A program made the position numbers and the translations under genes. A DNA stretch of 64,000 nt from Triparma columacea. Lineage: Eukaryota > Sar > Bolidophyceae > Parmales > Triparmaceae. Below are positions 10,763 through 19,295 of the stretch, one piece after another (positions within the stretch are counted from its first letter, which is position 1; each line of letters begins with the position of its first letter). The notes under the pieces were generated by a model. The model did not search any database and was not told the origin of the DNA. It worked only from the letters and a program-made list of their open reading frames with translations. Location: the NCBI GenBank assembly GCA_030267965.1, contig BRYA01000571.1:19307-83306 (forward strand), written 5' to 3'.

Positions 10763-11036
10763 TTTGGTATATTGGTTGGAGGAGGAGAGCTGAAGCCTGA
10801 AGCCTGACACCTGAAGCCTGAAGCCTTCCCGAAAGCCTGAAAACTTAGGAACTTTTCAACTGTGCTCATTGGTGTTTCGAACAACGTAGCAGCGGGCATT
10901 CGATCGAGGTTGTTTGAGCTTAAAAGTTTCCCGGTTACTAAGGTCTCGTCGGCTTGCTAGTTGGAAGCAGTGTTTAAAAGAGGATTTTACGTAAGAGCAC
11001 GATCAAAATTAGCACAGCCAGTTTTTTAATCCAGTT

Positions 11037-12455
11037 ATGGCAGTGACAGAGAGCACTAGTCTCTTGAAAGGTTCTGACCCTACGCTTTCTTGGAGGCTGT
11101 TATTTTACGTGAATGTCTTCTTCAGTTGTGTGTCTTTCTCCATAATTCTCCCTTCACTTCAGCCGTACCTTTCCCGCAATGGCGCCAGCGCTTACTTTTA
11201 CGGCTTAACTGTCGCAATTTATTCCGTCGGTGAGATGGTTGGCGCCGTGGCTTTCGGTAAGGTGTACGAATCTCTTACTGTGAGATATGAGGGGGGGGCG
11301 AAGACCACCCTGCTAATGTGCATAGGATTAGGAATTGTCGGGAGCGCGTTGTATGTTGCCGGGGATATTTTTGGGAGCCCTTACATGATCATGTGGGGGA
11401 GGATGCTACAAGGTTTGTGGACTGGGGGTAAGCAGGTTGTCGAGCAGACCTACCTTTCGGAGACGGCGCCTCCCGACCGGGTCACAGAGCTTACGTCGGA
11501 GTTAGGGACGTTTGCTATCCTTGGGTTCGTGTGCGGTCCTTCCTTTGGTGCGCTCTTTACTTCAATTGACGTCAACCTCGGCAACGGGCTCATTCTGGAT
11601 GCCTACACTGCACCCGGCTGGTTTATTCTTGCCCTCTGCGTCATTATCTTTGGGGTCGTCTGTGTCTCCTTCAAGCCGGAGCCTGCGCCGAGTTTCGAGG
11701 GTGTATCCAGGGTTGATGGGGGGCTCAGAAAACTGGGAGGAGGGGGGAACAACACATTTGAACGATCGTATACCATGGACAGCGGGGGGGCAGCAAGCGG
11801 CGGTGGAAGTAGTGCCCTTTCGCCTCCGAACGAAAAAGGCCTTTCGGTCCTACTCTTGCTGTTCATAGTCCACTTTTTCTCCTTTGCAGTCCAGGAAACT
11901 ATCACTACACCGTTTGTGCTCCAAGCGTATGACTGGACGCAGCGGGACGTGAATTTGCTGTTCGTGGGCGTTGGTATCGTGAGCCTTGTGACGAGCGTCG
12001 GAGTGAAATACGCAACTCGGTGCGTGGACGATTACCACCTCCTGATCACGAGCCTTCTCGTTGGTCTCTTTGGCAGTCTTATGCTCATTGACAGCTTCCC
12101 TGGGTGGGGCGGCTCCCAAGTCCTTCCTGTTGGTAGGTTTTTCCTCGGGTTTACCCTGATTACTGTTGCTTTTCCCTTCGGTAGGAACGTGAGCCTTTCA
12201 GTATTTTCGCAGATCCTCGGACCCACCCCTCAAGGAGAGTGGTTCGGTTGGATGTTTGCAGCAGGCGCGGTACCGAGAATCATCGGACCTAGCTGGTCCC
12301 TCTACGCTCTTGATATCGCTTGCAAACTGGAGCATATGGACTGCTTCCTTGGCGGGAGGACGTGGCTTGAATTCTCGGTGACGGGTGGCTTGTTCGCTGT
12401 TGGAGTTGCAGCAGCTATGGCTTACAAGAATGACCTGAAACCGTACGGCGAGTAG
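11037..12455 (+). CDS. Major facilitator superfamily transporter, MFSD8/CLN7-like
   Basis: Intronless, 472 residues. It begins with a hydrophilic tail containing TSLLKGS, which resembles an acidic/dileucine-type sorting region, followed by about 12 hydrophobic segments. Helix 1 (LLFYVNVFFSCVSFSIILPSL), the segment YFYGLTVAIYSVGEMVGA and the loop GRMLQGLWTGG match the arrangement in MFSD8-type lysosomal/vacuolar transporters. The central cytosolic loop (about residues 225-265) is Gly/Ser rich. The second half contains ETIITTPFVLQAYDW, another block often kept in this family. A vacuolar or lysosomal chloride/anion transporter is the best guess; the assignment beyond MFS is moderate. Confidence 0.75.
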   Translation: MAVTESTSLLKGSDPTLSWRLLFYVNVFFSCVSFSIILPSLQPYLSRNGASAYFYGLTVAIYSVGEMVGAVAFGKVYESLTVRYEGGAKTTLLMCIGLGIVGSALYVAGDIFGSPYMIMWGRMLQGLWTGGKQVVEQTYLSETAPPDRVTELTSELGTFAILGFVCGPSFGALFTSIDVNLGNGLILDAYTAPGWFILALCVIIFGVVCVSFKPEPAPSFEGVSRVDGGLRKLGGGGNNTFERSYTMDSGGAASGGGSSALSPPNEKGLSVLLLLFIVHFFSFAVQETITTPFVLQAYDWTQRDVNLLFVGVGIVSLVTSVGVKYATRCVDDYHLLITSLLVGLFGSLMLIDSFPGWGGSQVLPVGRFFLGFTLITVAFPFGRNVSLSVFSQILGPTPQGEWFGWMFAAGAVPRIIGPSWSLYALDIACKLEHMDCFLGGRTWLEFSVTGGLFAVGVAAAMAYKNDLKPYGE

Positions 12456-12975
12456 GGGGGCTCATTAGATTTAACCAACAACAATAAAAGGACCGAACGA
12501 ATGTAAACGACCGTGATTATGATGTTAAGCAACCCTTGTTTCCCTGTTGTGCTATTGCCTCCAACCGTACGTCGAAACTGCTCTTCCTTTGTCGTTCTCC
12601 ACACTTTGATAAACTGTTCTCTGGAGAAGGTGGGCTTCCGGACGTGGGCGTCAAGGGGGGGGAGAGCGTCGTGAGGAATATTGTCAAATCTTTTAAGTCG
12701 ACAGAAAGACGCTGTGCGAGCCAAAAAAGATGTTTGGTAAGAAGAGGGAAGATGAAGAGATTGGCTTGCAGAAGATACACGGCGGGGTGGTGGGCAAGGA
12801 CGACATGTTCAGCTTGGCCTGAATGCAGGGAGGTCTACACAACTGCAGCCTGGTTGAAAATAGGTAAGGGATAAGAAAGAGAAGAGAATGAACGCGACGC
12901 CTTTCTAAAGCGACTGCTAACTAGCCATCATTAGATTTCCCACCCAAACAAACCATTTTTTGCCCTCCTTATATA
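12456..12975. other. Convergent intergenic gap with unresolved short frames
   Basis: This 520-base region separates two genes that end towards each other (MFS and GFAT). Short frames occur on both strands. One plus-strand run at about 12730-12822 begins MFGKKREDEEIG and has a plausible composition, but it has no convincing splice partners or family match. A minus-strand frame at 12422-12724 overlaps the MFS stop. I do not call a gene here. Confidence 0.3.
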
Positions 12976-15247
12976 TTAGTCCACGGTGACGGCTTTTGCG
13001 AGATTCCTCGGCGTATCAGGATTTATTCCTTTCTTGATGGCAAGCTCGTAGCTGATGAGTTGCAGGGGGAGGACAGCAATAAGCGCAGACAGGGGTCCAT
13101 TTGATGGAATGACGATTGTTGATTCTTCGTCGGCCAATCCACTGGCGAGGCTCTTCTTGTCTGTGATGATGATGACTTCTGCGCCTCTTGCCTTGACCTC
13201 CTCTGCAGCAGTACGCATCGTATGCTTATGTTCGTCGTCAAGGATAATCATAATGATGGGTGTCGCGCCGAACTTACCCTTCGGTCCTTCAATGAGGGCA
13301 AAAGGCCCGTGCTTCAGAGCCCCTCCACTGTATCCCTCAGCATGCAAGTAGCATGTCTCCTTGATCTTCAGAGCTCCCTCGTACGCAACAGGTTCGGCGT
13401 ATCCCTACGGTTGTTGAGGTGGTGATGAGTCAGATATGCTTTCCTGAAGGAATCTAGGCTTTACGATCTGTGCTCACCTTCCCGAGGACAAACATGTGCT
13501 CTTTGTCAACCAAGCGTTCGGCAATCTTCTTGCACTTGTCTCGCGTTTGCAGTGCCATACCAAAACTGATGGGAAGGCGCATAAGAGCATCCCTCAGCGT
13601 ACTAGTATCTTGAGACGCCTGAGAAACTCCAGAGATTGCGTCCTTTGTCTCTCTGAACCAAATCGCAAGAAGGGCTAGCACCGTTACTTGCGTGGTGAAG
13701 GCCTTTGTTGAAGCCACGGCATTTTCTCTTCCGGCGTTCAAGTAGACACCGAGTTTCGTGGTCCGCGCAATGAGCGAGCCAACGGCGTTGACGACAGAGA
13801 GAACGGTGAATCCTTTCTCCATGGCACTCGTCACAACACGCTGCACATCCTTAGTCTCTCCCGACTGGGACACCACAATCACACCAGCCTCGTCTATGCT
13901 ACCTGCGGGGAGATCCTTTCTTGTCGTTTCAGCAGCGTCAATTGCATGAACACTTTCAAATGCGGCTATGCTTCTCATGAGTTTGGCCCCGTACATTGCT
14001 GCGTTAAGGGAAGTGCCGCAAGCAGACAGTGTCATGTGCTTGATCTTCGAGAGCTTCTCTGGCTGAGAGTCCGGCCCGCCAAGCTTGACTCGGGACTCGG
14101 TGAGACGACCTCCAAATCCAAGAGCCCTGGCGATAGCTTCTGGCTGCTCAACACACTCTTTGATGGTCCAGTGCGGGTACGGGGCGGGGGAAAGGACAAC
14201 TTGTTGATCTGGAGCGTGCTGAACACGACTCAAGTCGAGCTCTCTCCCATCGGCGTGCACAACTCCAATCTCTCCGTCTCTCATACTGATGAACTCCTTC
14301 GTGTACCTGTTGAAAGCGCTCGTCTCAGAGGCAATATATGTCGCATCTCTTCCCAAGCCAATCACCAGAGGAGAACCATTGCATGCGACGATAAGTTCAT
14401 CAGGTTGGTCTCTTGACATGGCGCAAAGACCCCAACTGCCGTCGCATCGCTGCAGAGCGCGCTCAGTGGCATCACGGAGAGAAAGCGAATGCTTGTCCTT
14501 GATGTGACCGATCAGCTTTGCAACGACCTCCGTGTCTGTTTCGCTGGTGAACTGGTGCCCCAGGGATTCCAGCTCTTCTCTCAGTTGGTTTGCGTTATTT
14601 ATTGTGCCGTTGTGAACAAGGGCCACTTTCCCACTCGAATCTAGATGGGGGTGAGCATTGGCATCTGTCTTGCCCCCATGGGTGGCCCAGCGGGTATGCG
14701 CAATGCCTACAGAGTGGCCTTTCTCTTTCTCTTTTGACTTCTTGTCAACAAGTTCAACTCCGTCTGCATTGTCTCCGGCAGAGGCGTATTTGGTTACGAG
14801 CAATTCATCTCCAGAGGGTCCAACAGTGGCTATTCCTGCTGAATCGTAACCCCTATTTTTCAACACCGTCAGGCCTTCGACAAGGAAGCTCCTCGCAGAG
14901 GTTTTCCCCTTGTTGGGTGTCGCAACTACTCCAACAATCCCACAGGATGAGGCCACACCTCCAACAGGATGGAACATCCTTTTGACCTCATGGAAACACC
15001 TAGCATCATCCGCTGGACTTCCGGTAGCGACTTGGTGGGATTCATTATTACCAACTGCAAAAACCGTCGTTGCGGCGACGGCAGCCATCAGGGCGGCTTT
15101 AATTTGGGTTGATGAGTCTCGTGGAGCGGAAACCGTTTGGTACATATTGATGGTGTTGGCTGATATGGCCCGCATTGCCGTCGTGCGAACGTATCTTTGG
15201 TACATATTGATGGTGTCCAAACTCTCAGATTTTGACCTTCGTCTCAA
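12976..15247 (-). CDS. GFAT: Glutamine:fructose-6-phosphate aminotransferase (GFAT/GlmS)
   Basis: First and rate-limiting step of the hexosamine pathway: Fru-6-P plus Gln gives GlcN-6-P. Two exons on the minus strand, 15247-13478 and 13404-12976, join in phase to give about 732 residues. The class II glutaminase domain starts at CGIVGVV and includes [16 protein letters not shown] and HNGTI. Two SIS isomerase domains follow (for example [20 protein letters not shown] and the LKHGPFALI loop), ending in the [13 protein letters not shown] tail, where the usual ending is PRNLAKSVTVE. The nucleophile Cys, normally residue 2 and exposed by Met removal, is at residue 102 here. The 101-residue extension has a basic start and a hydrophobic Ala/Val stretch (about 49-65). 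Use of the enzyme therefore implies proteolytic processing or a different start. Confidence 0.92.
15136..15216. repeat. Pair of identical 21-base direct repeats, 60 bases apart
   Basis: The 21 bases at 15136-15156 recur without change at 15196-15216. They lie in the 5' coding part of GFAT, encode the repeated peptide TINMYQ on the minus strand, and keep frame because the period is 60. Sequence outside the 21-mers is not similar. Confidence 0.85.
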
Positions 15248-15350
15248 AGAAAGAGTTGAAACTGTTTTATTTTATGGTTATTTATAATTTTTTGGGAAAC
15301 AGCCATTTTCCACAAAACAAGGACACACGGTCCCTCTCTCTTGTTCTTCA
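15248..15350. promoter_or_regulatory. Very short divergent promoter, GFAT / SANBR-like gene
   Basis: Only 103 bases separate the two start codons of the opposed GFAT and BTB-protein genes. Both 5' UTRs and any core promoters must fit here, unless the GFAT start is further inside its reading frame. The stretch is AT-rich at the GFAT end. No TATA-like consensus stands out. Confidence 0.5.
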
Positions 15351-17741
15351 ATGAGTAGTCTCAGGCTCTCCGGTGAGAAACTTGATTATGATGAAGACGG
15401 GGTGGCAAGCGTCTTTGAGGAGAAAAATGAGGTTCAGCTTGGGGGGGATCACGAGGAATCACATTTTGTTGTCTCAAAAATAGATTCCGACCAAAGTAAT
15501 GATGAACAGCGATCTGTATGGAATAATCTCCAGGTTCTTGATCGCGGTCCTGGGTCTAAAGGCGTTTCGTCTCACCAGCAATCAATCCACGACAATGGGG
15601 CTGGGCCAAAGAGTTACTCCAATGATGGTGCAGATGATTCCATAGTAATTCATATTTACGACGAAAGTAGGGGTGTCAAGAAGGATTTTGATTGCAGCAG
15701 AAAGCTACTATTGAAGCACATGAAGTATTTCAAGTCTTACATCCCTGAGCAAGAGGTTCCAGAAAATGGTGTGGCAACAGACGCCGATGACATAGACATT
15801 AGTGTGCACTGTGACATATACATATTTGAGTTCTTGGTGGGTTACATGAAAAGTCCTCGCATCGCTCCAAAGTTCGAGACGAGCAGCGTAGTTTCCATTC
15901 TAATCAGCAGTGAATTCCTTCAGATGGACGAACTTGTTGTGAAATGCCTTCGATTCATTGCACAGAACTTAGGCGCCATTTTATTGCTTCCTGTTGATTT
16001 GACGTGCGTGTCCGACGCGATGTGTGCTAAGCTGGCCAAGCTCTGTCCCGCAGAAGCCTTGGTTGGGGCCGTTGATAAGAAGGGCAAGTTGCTTCCTAGA
16101 CTGTACAAGAAGCGTTTGGAGATCGACTTTAGAGAAAAATCCCCGAGAAGTGGCTCGTCGTCGGCGAATGTGAGAAGGTCTTCAACCAATTCATCTTGCT
16201 TAATCTGTTGCCGTCACTGCTATCGTCTATTTCCAGAGACGGAGGTGGCGGTAAATGGAGGTTACATCAGATGCCAGACCAAATCTGTATCTGTCGCAGT
16301 AGGATTTCATGGGGAGCTGGTCGGGCGCGAATGCGAGCCCGTTGATGAGTGGTCTTTGACCAACTTTGTTGCTAGCCTTCGTCGCCAGCAGCTAGAGTGG
16401 AGCAATATTTACTGGATGTTGTGGTCGGCAGCTCACATGTTGAGGCTAGAAGACGGTGGCCTTGTCCCTTCGGATTCCGAAAGTTCCTGCCTTTGCCACG
16501 TTAAGTCGCCTACCTTTGCAGTAACGACTGCGTCTTCTGCCGAGGTGGGCCTCTGGGGTGTGTACCCGTGCTGCGGAGAGACAGCCCTCAAGTTGAACCC
16601 TTGGGAGTTAAAGAGTGAACGCGGATGCGAAGCAACAGCTTCGAGGCTTGCCCCTGTTGTCGGGCCCAATTCTTCCCAACCACTGGGTGGAAGGGAGCAA
16701 TTTTCCAATGATGAATCGAGGGTCCGCATCGCTGCAAAGGCGAGGAAATTCCTTGGCTCTGGCTACGGGACCATGTTTCGGAAGGAGATCAAAGTGGCCT
16801 TGGACGAATTGGCGCAGTCTGCTATTCCCTCGGCGCCGACTGCCCCGGTTGGCAGGGCTAACAGTGGCTCGGGCAACAATTGGGCGTTAGTGAGGTCGAC
16901 AGTGAATTCAAGGGGATATTCGGGTGCCTCGGGCACAGCTTTGTCCAATAAAAGGGTCAGCTCACTAGGAACGAAGGGCGTTGGTGGCTGGAAGACAGAA
17001 CTGAATCCCCAAAAGGAAAGTTTTGTGTGCACAACGTCGACGAAAGCCAGCATGCATGTTAAGAGGCACGCCGTGTTTGTTAATACCCCACTCGTGTATC
17101 GAACAGATGCTGCGAAATATATGGGATCGGCCAATGGAAAGTTGAAGGGATCGAACAGCCTTGGAAAGCAAAGATCGGCGGCCCAGATAGGAGGAGCGTC
17201 TCGTTTTGTGGGCTCTGAGGGTTTCATCAGATTTGCATCCTCTCGAGGCGCTAGCATTAATACTGAGAGATACCTCTTTGCTGTTGGGGAATCAACAGAC
17301 TTGGCGAGAGGGGCAAGAGGAGGGGCTCCGGAAGAGGAAAGCAAGTCCAATTTATTTACAGAAGGATTCAGAAGCATGGTAGATAACGATGATGCAACGG
17401 TACCGGCACCGAGAAAGACTAATTTGGCGCTCAATGAACCCGTCAGGGGGCTTGACCAATCTCAAAGGGAGGCTTTGACCAGGGCGACGAGCTCCAATAT
17501 TGCCCTAATGATGGACGCCTCCAAGAGAACTTCTTGGTACAGCGATGCGACACGCCAATCCGATGTCGAACGATTGCGGCAAATTTCTTCACAACTAGCG
17601 TCCCTAAGGAGCGGTTATGACGTCGCTGAGAAGCAACTTTCTACCGGCAAAGGGTCCATGGTCAAGTCTAAGAGTAACTTTGTTAGAGGGGGGTCCTGGC
17701 GTAGCGGATTCACGATCAATAATAAGGAATTCAGTGTTTAA
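15351..17741 (+). CDS. SANBR (KIAA1841)-like BTB domain protein
   Basis: Intronless, 796 residues. After an acidic N-terminal tail, residues about 97-205 match the BTB region of animal SANBR proteins: IHIYDESRGVKKDFDC, then DISVHCDIYIFEFL, then VSILISSEFLQMDELV. The following unnamed conserved block also fits in order. It includes a short Cys-rich stretch (CLICCRHCYRLF), EWSNIYWMLWSAAHML, and a second Cys/His stretch ending in YPCCGETALKLNPW. In mammals SANBR dimerises through BTB and is described as a negative regulator of class-switch recombination. That role cannot apply to an alga, so an older chromatin or corepressor function is inferred. The N-terminal SANT-like domain of the animal protein is not evident. 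The C-terminal 330 residues are Ser/Gly rich and unconserved. Confidence 0.8.
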   Translation: MSSLRLSGEKLDYDEDGVASVFEEKNEVQLGGDHEESHFVVSKIDSDQSNDEQRSVWNNLQVLDRGPGSKGVSSHQQSIHDNGAGPKSYSNDGADDSIVIHIYDESRGVKKDFDCSRKLLLKHMKYFKSYIPEQEVPENGVATDADDIDISVHCDIYIFEFLVGYMKSPRIAPKFETSSVVSILISSEFLQMDELVVKCLRFIAQNLGAILLLPVDLTCVSDAMCAKLAKLCPAEALVGAVDKKGKLLPRLYKKRLEIDFREKSPRSGSSSANVRRSSTNSSCLICCRHCYRLFPETEVAVNGGYIRCQTKSVSVAVGFHGELVGRECEPVDEWSLTNFVASLRRQQLEWSNIYWMLWSAAHMLRLEDGGLVPSDSESSCLCHVKSPTFAVTTASSAEVGLWGVYPCCGETALKLNPWELKSERGCEATASRLAPVVGPNSSQPLGGREQFSNDESRVRIAAKARKFLGSGYGTMFRKEIKVALDELAQSAIPSAPTAPVGRANSGSGNNWALVRSTVNSRGYSGASGTALSNKRVSSLGTKGVGGWKTELNPQKESFVCTTSTKASMHVKRHAVFVNTPLVYRTDAAKYMGSANGKLKGSNSLGKQRSAAQIGGASRFVGSEGFIRFASSRGASINTERYLFAVGESTDLARGARGGAPEEESKSNLFTEGFRSMVDNDDATVPAPRKTNLALNEPVRGLDQSQREALTRATSSNIALMMDASKRTSWYSDATRQSDVERLRQISSQLASLRSGYDVAEKQLSTGKGSMVKSKSNFVRGGSWRSGFTINNKEFSV

Positions 17742-17852
17742 CAGGGTGACTTGAAAAACAACTTAAAAAGGCGTTGGGTGGTCGTTGTCGTTGTCGGTGT
17801 TAAAGGGGAAAAAAGAAAAGTGGAAAAAGTGGAAAAGGCATCAAACAAAAAT

Positions 17853-19229
17853 ATGCTCCGAAGTCTGACACGACTGAAGGCGAATGGGTACCCCTTCACC
17901 AGCGTGTCAATGGCCCGAGTGCCTTCCCCCATCCGAGCCCTCCAACCCTACGTGAATCAGCCCGGCATGATCTCTCTGGGGGGAGGGATGCCCAATGCAT
18001 CGACTTTTCCAATTTCTTCAATTGAGCTTAAATTGAAGACTGGAGCCGGCTCCAGTAGTCTTGTACTGAACGAAGATGAGACCAGGGTGGCCTTGCAGTA
18101 CTCATCTTCTCGCGGAATTCCATCTCTTGTGTCCCACTTGAAGGCCCTTCAGCAAGATGTGCATAAGGTCACCTTCACTGACGGCAGTAGAGACATAATA
18201 GTAACGACGGGTAGCCAAGACGGGCTTGCAAAGGCGTTTGAAATGTTACTTGAACCATTTCACGATACGCTGCTAATCGAGAATCCAACATACTCAGGAA
18301 GCCTTGCCTTCCTCACTCCCTTGGGTGTGAATCTGAAGGGGGTTGAGACAGACGCTGAAGGGATGATTCCTTCCAAACTTCGGGACGTCCTTGATAACTG
18401 GGAAGACGAGAATGGGGGGAGAAAGAAGCCCCGAGTCGTGTACACTATCCCGACTGGAAGCAACCCAACGGGGGGGAGCTTGACCTTTGAGCGTAAGAGC
18501 GAGATATATGACATCTGCGTTGAGCACGACATACTGATCCTCGAGGATGACCCTTACTACTACCTCGATTTTAGGACCTTTGATGGGGAATGCCAAGGTG
18601 AGGAGGACGCGTTTCTTAGTCGTGAACGAGCATGTTCGTTCCTAAACATCGACGAAAAGGGAGGGGGTGGAAGAGTGATTAGATTCGATTCTTTCTCCAA
18701 GCTACTTTCCTCCGGCATTCGGGTTGGCTTTGCCACAGGACCTACAGAACTGATTGAAAGAATAGAGCTTCACACGCAAGCGACCATGTTGCATGCATCT
18801 GGACTATCTCAAGCAGTCGTGTCCAAGCTGTTTGATGACTGGGGGACTTGCGGATTCCTTACCCATGTTGACGACGTGGCTAAATTTTATATGGATAGGC
18901 GCGATACCTTTGTGGCGTGCATTGAAAAACACCTGGAAGGATTGGTTGAGTATCGCATTCCCACCGCTGGTATGTTCGTATGGATGAAGCTGATAGGGAT
19001 ATCCGACGCACAAAGTCTTGCGATGAGAGGGGCCGCAGAGAAAAATGTGTTGGTGGTTCCAGGATCCAGCTTCGTTCCGAACGAAGCCTACCAAGGTGAC
19101 GAAAGGCGCTTGACCACAAAAAGCGATGGAGAATTTGTGAGGTTGTCTTTTAGTTCCGCTACACCCGATGACATGGACAGCGCTTGTAGAAGACTGCGAG
19201 AGCTTCTCATGGAGAGGAGAGACAACTAA
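17853..19229 (+). CDS. PLP-dependent aminotransferase, KAT2/AADAT-like
   Basis: Class I/II fold-type I aminotransferase of about 458 residues. The ATG at 17853 is chosen; the frame is open further upstream to a TTG, but that part is a lysine/valine-rich run of poor composition. Motifs in order: SLGGGMPNASTFP (substrate loop), TTGSQDGLAKAFE, ENPTYSGSL, TIPTGSNPTGG, ILEDDPYYYL, and the Schiff-base lysine in FDSFSKLLSSGIRVGF (about Lys283). The GGGMPN and YSSSRGIPSL blocks are typical of kynurenine/alpha-aminoadipate aminotransferases and the related ARO8-like group, so lysine, tryptophan or aromatic amino-acid metabolism is likely. No clear transit peptide is seen; the start MLRSLTRLK could be weakly mitochondrial. 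Confidence 0.88.
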   Translation: MLRSLTRLKANGYPFTSVSMARVPSPIRALQPYVNQPGMISLGGGMPNASTFPISSIELKLKTGAGSSSLVLNEDETRVALQYSSSRGIPSLVSHLKALQQDVHKVTFTDGSRDIIVTTGSQDGLAKAFEMLLEPFHDTLLIENPTYSGSLAFLTPLGVNLKGVETDAEGMIPSKLRDVLDNWEDENGGRKKPRVVYTIPTGSNPTGGSLTFERKSEIYDICVEHDILILEDDPYYYLDFRTFDGECQGEEDAFLSRERACSFLNIDEKGGGGRVIRFDSFSKLLSSGIRVGFATGPTELIERIELHTQATMLHASGLSQAVVSKLFDDWGTCGFLTHVDDVAKFYMDRRDTFVACIEKHLEGLVEYRIPTAGMFVWMKLIGISDAQSLAMRGAAEKNVLVVPGSSFVPNEAYQGDERRLTTKSDGEFVRLSFSSATPDDMDSACRRLRELLMERRDN

Positions 19230-19295
19230 TAATTATGTACTTGTTCTTCAGTGCTCTCCCCCTATTTACCCAAAACATCCTGATTTGCCTAAATA

